Assembly (NCBI RefSeq): GCF_003008695.1
Contig: NZ_PXZT01000005.1
Coordinates: 62,001-126,000 of the forward strand
Direction of reading: 5' to 3'
DNA: 64,000 nucleotides
From: Trichococcus alkaliphilus
Lineage (GTDB): Bacteria > Bacillota > Bacilli > Lactobacillales > Aerococcaceae
This document shows, in pieces, positions 58,388 to 64,000 of this stretch. A program made the translations under genes and the position numbers. The notes under the pieces were generated by a model. The model was not told where the DNA came from and ran no database searches. It worked only from the letters and a program-made list of their open reading frames with translations. Every line of letters begins with the position of its first letter. Position 1 is the first letter of the stretch.

Positions 58388-60823
58388 CTAATTTGATACT
58401 TTTTGGATGTCAAACAAGCAAATATCATACGGGGACAGATGGATTTCCAGTACTAATTTATCATCGCTGATGATTTGTGTCAGTATTTCGATCTTCGGAA
58501 CGCATTTTTGCTTCAGGTATTGGATCATTTCTTTATCAAAATGATCGATTTGGCTGATCGCATTGACTTCTTCCAAAAAATTGCCGTTGTTCTTCCCGAT
58601 GCTGTACTTGGTGATCCGGTATTTCCCGGCTGCTTCAAAGCCATTCAGTTCAATTGTCCAATCGATCGGCTGTTCATTGTCAAAAATGGCGTAGGCATTG
58701 TTTTTGTGGAATCCTCCGATGGTGTCGTAGTAATAGGTCGCATTCAAATGGCTGTAGTGGTAGCACAGCAACTGATATTGCTTTTCTTTTCTGGTCACAA
58801 TCAGATTTTCGGAAGCGAAGATTCTTTTCGGACCTAATTTCTTCAGAAATTTGAAAGCATAGTAACCGATTTTTGGGACTCCGTTTTTGGATAGGATACC
58901 GGCTCCGCCAAAGATTTCTTTTTTGGCTGTATCGAAACTGGTCACCGTCAAATCCGACATTTGCCAATACCCGATCAGATCGCAATAGGAAAGGATCGAA
59001 AGGATATTCTTCAGGATATAGGCGCCTTTGAAGGCCGTATCATTGACGATTTCCCTGTTCAGGATGGTCACGTTGAACTCCGTCACGTACAACTTCGTAC
59101 CCAAATCCAATTCATCCAGTAAGGTGCGGATGTCCTTGATTTTATTCAGCATATAATCTTCATCATGGGAAATCGGATTCGCACGCTTCTCTACAACATA
59201 GCCATGTTTGATTTCATCGATCGGATAGATGCCGATGCTGATGAAGTCCGGTTTGACTTTTTCATGTTTCCATTTGCGCAGAAAATTCCGCATGTCTCCC
59301 CGCTCGATGTCCAAACTCAATCCGCAGCCGCCTACTTGCATTCCCGGAACGATACGCTTGATAGATTCGCTGATTTTACTGAAGTAACGGATATAGTGCG
59401 GATACTGCGAAATATCCACCTGTCCGTCGCCCATCTCGATCAGGGATAGCTGTTCCTGATCCGTGTTCTTAAGGACCAATGCGTTAGGTTTCCATATTTC
59501 GATGATCCATTTTGAGACTTCCTCATCGCCGTACTTATCGATGCAATGGTTGAGAAAGGTTGTGAACCTGAGCAAAATCCCGTCCATTCTGTTGGTCTTC
59601 AGCTCAAACGGTTCTTTCTTAATGATTTTTGTATGGGTTTCATGTATCAGTTTGCCTTTGAATCCGAGTTCCAAAAACGGAATCATCCCGGCATCGAGAA
59701 CCGTCTGCAGGATTTCATCAACTTTTGTGAAGTCGAATTCATCGCCAACTTGTTCAAATAATACATTGTTGAACAAGCCCCAAATCCGGCCATAGCGAAA
59801 AGCGTTCTGCTCTTGCGTGTATCGGATCTGTTGGGCGAACGACGTGTGGAGCAGGTCACCGGCGTAACCGAGATTGATCAGATATTTGTCGTAATCGAAA
59901 TCTTCCGACTCTGAAACATCGATTTTCAGCTTGTCGGCACTATTGCCTTCCTCCTCTTCCACAAAGTACTTCTGCAGATCCGTCAATTCTTCATTCGGTA
60001 TCGCAAAAGGTGAAGATTGGATTTCGATGCCTTTTTTTGATTCTCTGCGGTACTCGCTGGGAGTCAGCCCTTGATATTTTTTGAACAACCGGTTGAAGGA
60101 ATTGATGTTGGAAAATCCAGCTGAGAATGCAATGTTGGTCACGGATTTTTCTGTTTCGAACAAATCTTTCCGCACTTTTTCCAAGCGCTTTCTGATCAGA
60201 TACTCGCTCAGTGACAAGCCGATTTCGTTCGAGAACAGTTTGGAAAGGTATTGTTCCGATACGAACAATTTCCCCGCCAAATCGGATAAGCGGATCTCTT
60301 TATCAAAGTTATTATCGATGTAAAATTTGACTTCCTCGACTTTTTGCTTGATGCTCCTGTCCGACTCAAGTTGCACTTTCACAAAATACTTCTTTTCCAA
60401 CGTATTGATGAGGTTGAAGTACACCTCAAAGATTTCCGATATCCGTTTCTGTTCCTTGAAAATATACAGTTCCACCAATTGGTTCAACAGATAGGTTACC
60501 TGCATATCCGAGCTGTGGGTATTTTTGACTGAATCGCCGGTAAAATAGTAGCTGTACGGGTCGGACTCATCCTCTTCGGAATAAAAATACTGCAGCGACA
60601 ACTGAAAAACTTTTGAGTCGCCGGTATGGCATGTATACGATTTGGATTTATGCAGAATGAAAAAATCGTCCTTTTGCAAAGTCAAATAACTGCCTTCGGA
60701 TTCTACCGACAGTTCCCCGACCAACACATACAGCAGATGGATATCATCATCAAAATTTTGGATGACTTCCTTGTTTCCGATTTTTTTAATCTTGATGTTT
60801 TCCCATGGATTGATGAGTTTCAT
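58388..60823 (-). CDS. AraC-family regulator fused to a GH39-like domain
   Basis: An 811-aa protein: cupin-like sensor (1-150), AraC HTH (165-262), linker, GH39-like TIM barrel (about 300-790). In active GH39 enzymes the acid/base Glu lies in W-N-E-P-N; here the corresponding stretch reads IEIWKPNAL (442-449), so that Glu is missing. The nucleophile-type TEFNVT (Glu582) remains. The second domain may therefore bind a xyloside-like ligand without cleaving it and act as sensor. AAGAGGTG precedes the ATG. Its probable targets are the symporter/GH43 genes next door. Confidence 0.84.
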   Translation of the reverse strand: MKLINPWENIKIKKIGNKEVIQNFDDDIHLLYVLVGELSVESEGSYLTLQKDDFFILHKSKSYTCHTGDSKVFQLSLQYFYSEEDESDPYSYYFTGDSVKNTHSSDMQVTYLLNQLVELYIFKEQKRISEIFEVYFNLINTLEKKYFVKVQLESDRSIKQKVEEVKFYIDNNFDKEIRLSDLAGKLFVSEQYLSKLFSNEIGLSLSEYLIRKRLEKVRKDLFETEKSVTNIAFSAGFSNINSFNRLFKKYQGLTPSEYRRESKKGIEIQSSPFAIPNEELTDLQKYFVEEEEGNSADKLKIDVSESEDFDYDKYLINLGYAGDLLHTSFAQQIRYTQEQNAFRYGRIWGLFNNVLFEQVGDEFDFTKVDEILQTVLDAGMIPFLELGFKGKLIHETHTKIIKKEPFELKTNRMDGILLRFTTFLNHCIDKYGDEEVSKWIIEIWKPNALVLKNTDQEQLSLIEMGDGQVDISQYPHYIRYFSKISESIKRIVPGMQVGGCGLSLDIERGDMRNFLRKWKHEKVKPDFISIGIYPIDEIKHGYVVEKRANPISHDEDYMLNKIKDIRTLLDELDLGTKLYVTEFNVTILNREIVNDTAFKGAYILKNILSILSYCDLIGYWQMSDLTVTSFDTAKKEIFGGAGILSKNGVPKIGYYAFKFLKKLGPKRIFASENLIVTRKEKQYQLLCYHYSHLNATYYYDTIGGFHKNNAYAIFDNEQPIDWTIELNGFEAAGKYRITKYSIGKNNGNFLEEVNAISQIDHFDKEMIQYLKQKCVPKIEILTQIISDDKLVLEIHLSPYDICLFDIQKVSN

Positions 60824-60941
60824 ACAATCACCTCTTTCAGGTATTACTATATGCTATTCAGGCAGCTCCTCACAAGAGCATACAGAATAAAAACAGTGCT
60901 GCACTTAAAATAACAAGCTGGATTTTAAGACAACATTAAAA

Positions 60942-61043
60942 AGTCCTTTATAATGGTTTGTCAGAATACTCATCCTAGACCACTAAAAAGGACTGACTGC
61001 TTTGGAGAAGCATAAAGGGAAAACTGAACCGACTGACGTATAA
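60942..61043 (+). mobile_element. Possible insertion sequence end with truncated transposase start
   Basis: Inverted repeat AGTCCTTT/AAAGGACT (60942, 60987), then a TTG frame at 61002 reading MEKHKGKTEPTDV and a stop. It resembles the beginning of some transposases (EKHKGK) but only 13 codons remain. Low confidence. Confidence 0.25.
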
Positions 61044-61071
61044 TCAATTCTAGTTCAATTCGAATGCCACC

Positions 61072-62613
61072 TTAATATTTAAACAATTCAATGCTGTAGC
61101 AACTTGGCATTGCATCAAAACCAACTAACATTTTTTCATCACCGTTCAGAACTCTACCGGATATAAATTCCCCATCTTTTAAATCGCCTTCTTCAAATTT
61201 GATCACTTCTACTTTATAATTTTCACCTGGCTTAGCCCGGAAGCTAAGCTTGCTCATCATTCCTACAAGTAAGAATTTGTTTTCTTCAAGTTCAAAAATC
61301 GCCCCTGAAGCAACAGGCTTCTTGTCCATTCTCGGTGCATAAGAAACAACTACATCATAATTAGTCAGGCTGATGAAAGCACCAAAATCGGTTTCGTGTT
61401 TTTTAACATAACTATGCACTCTACCCGTTCCTCGATACTCCATCAAGAGTGGTTTTATGTTTTCGATTATAGAGTATGTTTTGGCCAAATAGTTCTTACT
61501 GCCTTCGATATCAAAAGCGGATGGATCTATATTTAGAGCCAGCATCACATCCATTGGAGGCTTATTGATACTTTCTGGAGGGAGCACCAATTCTTCAATC
61601 CCAAATGGAGAATAACCAATCGCATTATGCTTCGTAAAAGCATACAAACAGTAGGAAGAAGTGACTGCATCTTTTCTGACTTCCGGAACCAACATCGGAT
61701 TTCCTTCATATGCATACTCATCCAATACTTGTGCCACATAGGGAACATAGATGTCTGGGGCCAAAGTAAATAAGGATGGCGCAACGGATTTCCAAATTTT
61801 ATGAACTTCTTTTACAGGGCCGCCGCTAGGATACGAACCAGGATACCATGGATACTGTTTTAGCCAAGCGTTTGTGAAATATGGAATTGGATATTCGTAT
61901 TTTCCGGCTGAGGCAATTTTTTCAACCGCACTTGCGTAGTGATAGGCCATAAAGCTTTCATTAGCATCTTTCCCGAAAGCCTCGTCCCATGTGCCAACTA
62001 AGTTAAGATTATCCGCTAAATCTTTGGGGATCTCTTTGCTGATGAGTTCATTTGCTAGGGGACTATAGTCTCTGTCCGTCCCTAATAAACCGATTTCATT
62101 TTCGACCTGAACCATGATAACAGTTGAATGTTCTTGGTCTGTCTCCTTAATATGCTTCATCACTTTGGAAAAAGCGTAGGCATCTTTCTCGACAGCCAGT
62201 TCGCATAAAGGCGAAATGGAATGCAGCTTTTCTCCTTTAGCAGTTTGCGCTCTGCTGTATTTGCTGGAGTCCTGCTTCATCCACTTGGGCGTATACATGC
62301 TCTCAGCATTTTTCCATAGTCCAAACCAGATCAAGATGAGGTGCATCTTTTGCTCTCTAGCTTGGTTGATGAGTCCATCCAACAAAGTAAAATCAAACTC
62401 CCCTTCTACAGGTTCTATCAACTCCCAATAGATTGGCGCAATTACAGAATTCATATTAAGCGGTTTCAAATTCGGCCACACGTTTTCCTCCATGTATTTT
62501 AGATCGCTGGTACTCGAATTATGAAGTTCACCGGCTAATGAAAAAAATGGTTCTCCCTTTACGTAAAGTGTTGGAAATCCCTTTTCGTTTCTGATTTCAG
62601 GTATTTTTGTCAT
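61072..62613 (-). CDS. GH35-family beta-galactosidase-like protein with DUF5597
   Basis: A 513-aa TIM-barrel glycosidase. Acid/base Glu173 in VQVENEIG and nucleophile Glu in LVPEVRKD near 322; the C-terminal beta-sandwich (from about 375) resembles DUF5597. The start is ATG 62613 after AAAGGAGG; the longer frame adds 16 residues. Divergent from an AraC regulator. Activity on beta-galactosides is typical of GH35 but other substrates are possible. Confidence 0.87.
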   Translation of the reverse strand: MTKIPEIRNEKGFPTLYVKGEPFFSLAGELHNSSTSDLKYMEENVWPNLKPLNMNSVIAPIYWELIEPVEGEFDFTLLDGLINQAREQKMHLILIWFGLWKNAESMYTPKWMKQDSSKYSRAQTAKGEKLHSISPLCELAVEKDAYAFSKVMKHIKETDQEHSTVIMVQVENEIGLLGTDRDYSPLANELISKEIPKDLADNLNLVGTWDEAFGKDANESFMAYHYASAVEKIASAGKYEYPIPYFTNAWLKQYPWYPGSYPSGGPVKEVHKIWKSVAPSLFTLAPDIYVPYVAQVLDEYAYEGNPMLVPEVRKDAVTSSYCLYAFTKHNAIGYSPFGIEELVLPPESINKPPMDVMLALNIDPSAFDIEGSKNYLAKTYSIIENIKPLLMEYRGTGRVHSYVKKHETDFGAFISLTNYDVVVSYAPRMDKKPVASGAIFELEENKFLLVGMMSKLSFRAKPGENYKVEVIKFEEGDLKDGEFISGRVLNGDEKMLVGFDAMPSCYSIELFKY

Positions 62614-62672
62614 TGATATTCCTCCTTTTCTATCTACGCTTAGTATAGTGCCTATTGACAATCATCGTCCAT

Positions 62673-62706
62673 CTTAATATATTTATAATCATAGTAAAAT
62701 ATTAAG
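62673..62706. promoter_or_regulatory. Inverted repeat in the GH35/AraC divergent region
   Basis: CTTAATAT at 62673-62680 and ATATTAAG at 62699-62706, 18 bases apart, between GH35 and the AraC gene. Candidate operator. Confidence 0.4.
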
Positions 62707-62723
62707 ACGAGGAGAAAAAACAC

Positions 62724-63542
62724 ATGATAATCACCATAAATAATCTGGATTATCGTTCCACGAACATTCCGATGATGGTATTGACCCTAGGATTTAAACA
62801 TAATCAAGAATCCATTAACCGGATAGAAGGCGTCTCCCATTTCCAATGGTTTTTTTGTGAAAAAGGCCAAGGAGAAGTTATCATTGATGAGAAAAAAATG
62901 ATCATCAATGAGGGTCAAGGATTCCTGATTTATCCAAACACTGCTCACGAGTACCATGCACTATCCGATGAATGGCTGCTTGATTTTGTAGGATTCAATG
63001 GAGATATTTGTCTTGAACTCTTAAAAAATCTGGACATGACACAATCAGGCGCTTACCACTTATCTGATACGCAGATTTTTTCAACATCTGTGGTTGAAAT
63101 GATAAACAATTATAAGACTAGTGCGAATTTTAAAATTGAACTTTCGACCTATTGTTATAAACTTCTATTAAATTTGGCCAATGCAGTAAGGTTGATTATT
63201 GGAGAAAATCAATTTGGAACAAACAGAACAGTTAACAGTATCATTTCGTTTATCGAAGAGAATTATCACCAGCCTATCAATCTTGATGATATCGCTTCAT
63301 CATGCGGAATGACAAAGGAACATATTTGTGGGGTTTTCAAAAAAAATATGAACCAAACAATCAATCACTTTCTGACGAATGTAAGAATTATCCACGCCAG
63401 AGTGGAATTGTTGCAATTCCCAGAAAAGAAAATCCATCAAATTGCAGACTCTTGCGGGTTCCGGGACTCGAGTTATTTCTGTAAAGTTTTCAAAAAGAAT
63501 GTCGGGTATTCTCCAGAGCAGTTCAGAAAGGTAAGATATTGA
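62724..63542 (+). CDS. AraC-family transcriptional regulator
   Basis: A 272-aa protein: cupin-type AraC_binding domain (about 15-150, with GQGFLIYPNTAHEYHA), C-terminal HTH (about 170-272; DDIASSCGMTKEHICGVF and IADSCGFRDSSYFCKVF). GAGGAGA precedes the ATG. Divergent from the GH35 gene, which it presumably activates upon binding a galactoside-type sugar. Confidence 0.88.
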   Translation: MIITINNLDYRSTNIPMMVLTLGFKHNQESINRIEGVSHFQWFFCEKGQGEVIIDEKKMIINEGQGFLIYPNTAHEYHALSDEWLLDFVGFNGDICLELLKNLDMTQSGAYHLSDTQIFSTSVVEMINNYKTSANFKIELSTYCYKLLLNLANAVRLIIGENQFGTNRTVNSIISFIEENYHQPINLDDIASSCGMTKEHICGVFKKNMNQTINHFLTNVRIIHARVELLQFPEKKIHQIADSCGFRDSSYFCKVFKKNVGYSPEQFRKVRY

Positions 63543-63576
63543 TGGGTATCCCCTCGGCAAATCCAGCATCATAGAC

Positions 63577-63623
63577 AATAGGGCAAGGACTTGGATGTTC
63601 AAAATCCATGTCCTTGCCCTATT
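63577..63623. terminator. Bidirectional terminator between AraC and GH3 genes
   Basis: Fourteen-base arms AATAGGGCAAGGAC / GTCCTTGCCCTATT; serves the converging genes on both strands. Confidence 0.83.
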
Positions 63624-63647
63624 ATTGTCCGAAGTATCGCCAGCGGA

Positions 63648-64000
63648 TCAATCAAATGTCAGGGTGATTTTCTCTTCTAAGTATTCCTGAGAGTTTTTGC
63701 CCAAACAAATCAAAAATTCCCCGTCTTCAAATTTGAAGTCACCTTTATTGTCATAGAATCCCAGTTTCTGCTTCGGAAGGTCAAAGCTGACCGTCCGCAC
63801 TTCTCCTGGGAGCAGCGTTACTTTTTGGTAATCTTTCATTTCAAGCACAGGACGAACAATTGATCCAACAATATCGCGGACATATAATTGAACAATCTCT
63901 GTTCCTGGTCTCTTTCCTGTATTTTGGATATCAGCGGACACACGGATGCTGTCAGTGAACCTTTCCAAAATAAGGTTGCTGTATGTGTATTCGGTGTAGG
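63648..64000 (-). CDS. GH3 beta-glucosidase, C-terminal part (5' end outside window)
   Basis: The frame is open to the window edge. What is visible is the fibronectin type III-like C-terminal domain of GH3 enzymes (YTEFxYSNL-type start read as YTEYTYSNL, then TGKRPGTEIVQLYVRD and LLPGEVRTVSFDL). The catalytic domains are outside. Probably an intracellular beta-glucosidase or xylosidase. Confidence 0.85.
   Translation of the reverse strand, partial: YTEYTYSNLILERFTDSIRVSADIQNTGKRPGTEIVQLYVRDIVGSIVRPVLEMKDYQKVTLLPGEVRTVSFDLPKQKLGFYDNKGDFKFEDGEFLICLGKNSQEYLEEKITLTFD

Overview
The window looks like the chromosome of a low-to-mid GC Gram-positive of the order Lactobacillales. Carnobacteriaceae (a Trichococcus-like organism) is my best guess. 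This rests on strong Shine-Dalgarno sites with frequent GTG/TTG starts, a T-box leader, a BirA-type biotin operator, CcpA (cre)-like sites, PTS and ROK genes, and many glycosidases; I could not check it by search. No tRNA, rRNA, CRISPR array or intact transposase is visible. Most genes lie on the minus strand.

Layout. 1-9.4 kb: housekeeping and metabolic genes: the end of a MalY/PatB-type C-S lyase, DAHP synthase behind a T-box, a GH4 6-phospho-glycosidase with a divergent RpiR regulator, an orphan quinolinate synthase, a 55-aa small protein, a nitroreductase, a GNAT acetyltransferase and a DapA-like aldolase. 9.7-23.4 kb: three short-chain dehydrogenases, a TetR regulator, and a glycoside operon (PTS EIIC, GH2, GH1 6-phospho type, GH43, GH1 non-phospho type) under an AraC regulator. 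23.7-31.5 kb: an aldo/keto reductase, a LysR regulator, and a tightly packed operon behind a BirA-like operator: bioY, acyl-CoA ligase, thiolase, two MaoC-like half-hydratases, ketoreductase and FabK-like enoyl reductase. Together these form a complete acyl-chain elongation cycle tied to biotin.

31.7-42.8 kb is a defence island. An AT-rich three-gene operon (PD-(D/E)XK-type nuclease, small middle component, Rad50-like ATPase with a zinc hook) fits the ABC-three-component architecture. It lies between an intact MazG-like gene and a decayed second copy of it, next to a frameshifted GIY-YIG nuclease. A GIY-YIG/DUF2075 ATPase, another MazG-like protein and a PLD-helicase-DUF3427 protein follow. 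43.1-47.1 kb: a HAD phosphatase with a DeoR regulator, an unknown 166-aa protein, a TetR regulator and a DsbA/SpxH-like protein, then a stretch of gene fragments (47.1-47.8 kb).

47.8-63.5 kb is a second carbohydrate region. One eight-part operon (48-55 kb) encodes two Gfo/Idh/MocA oxidoreductases, two alpha/beta pairs resembling C-glycoside deglycosidases, a third isomerase-like TIM barrel, a ROK sugar kinase and a truncated HAD gene. I read it as a pathway that oxidises glycosides, cleaves them (including carbon-carbon-linked ones) and phosphorylates the released sugar. Upstream are a GH43, a GPH-family symporter and an AraC regulator fused to a GH39-like domain that lacks the acid/base motif and may be a ligand sensor. 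A GH35 gene, its divergent AraC regulator and the C-terminus of a GH3 enzyme end the window. The whole suggests an organism specialised on plant glycosides.
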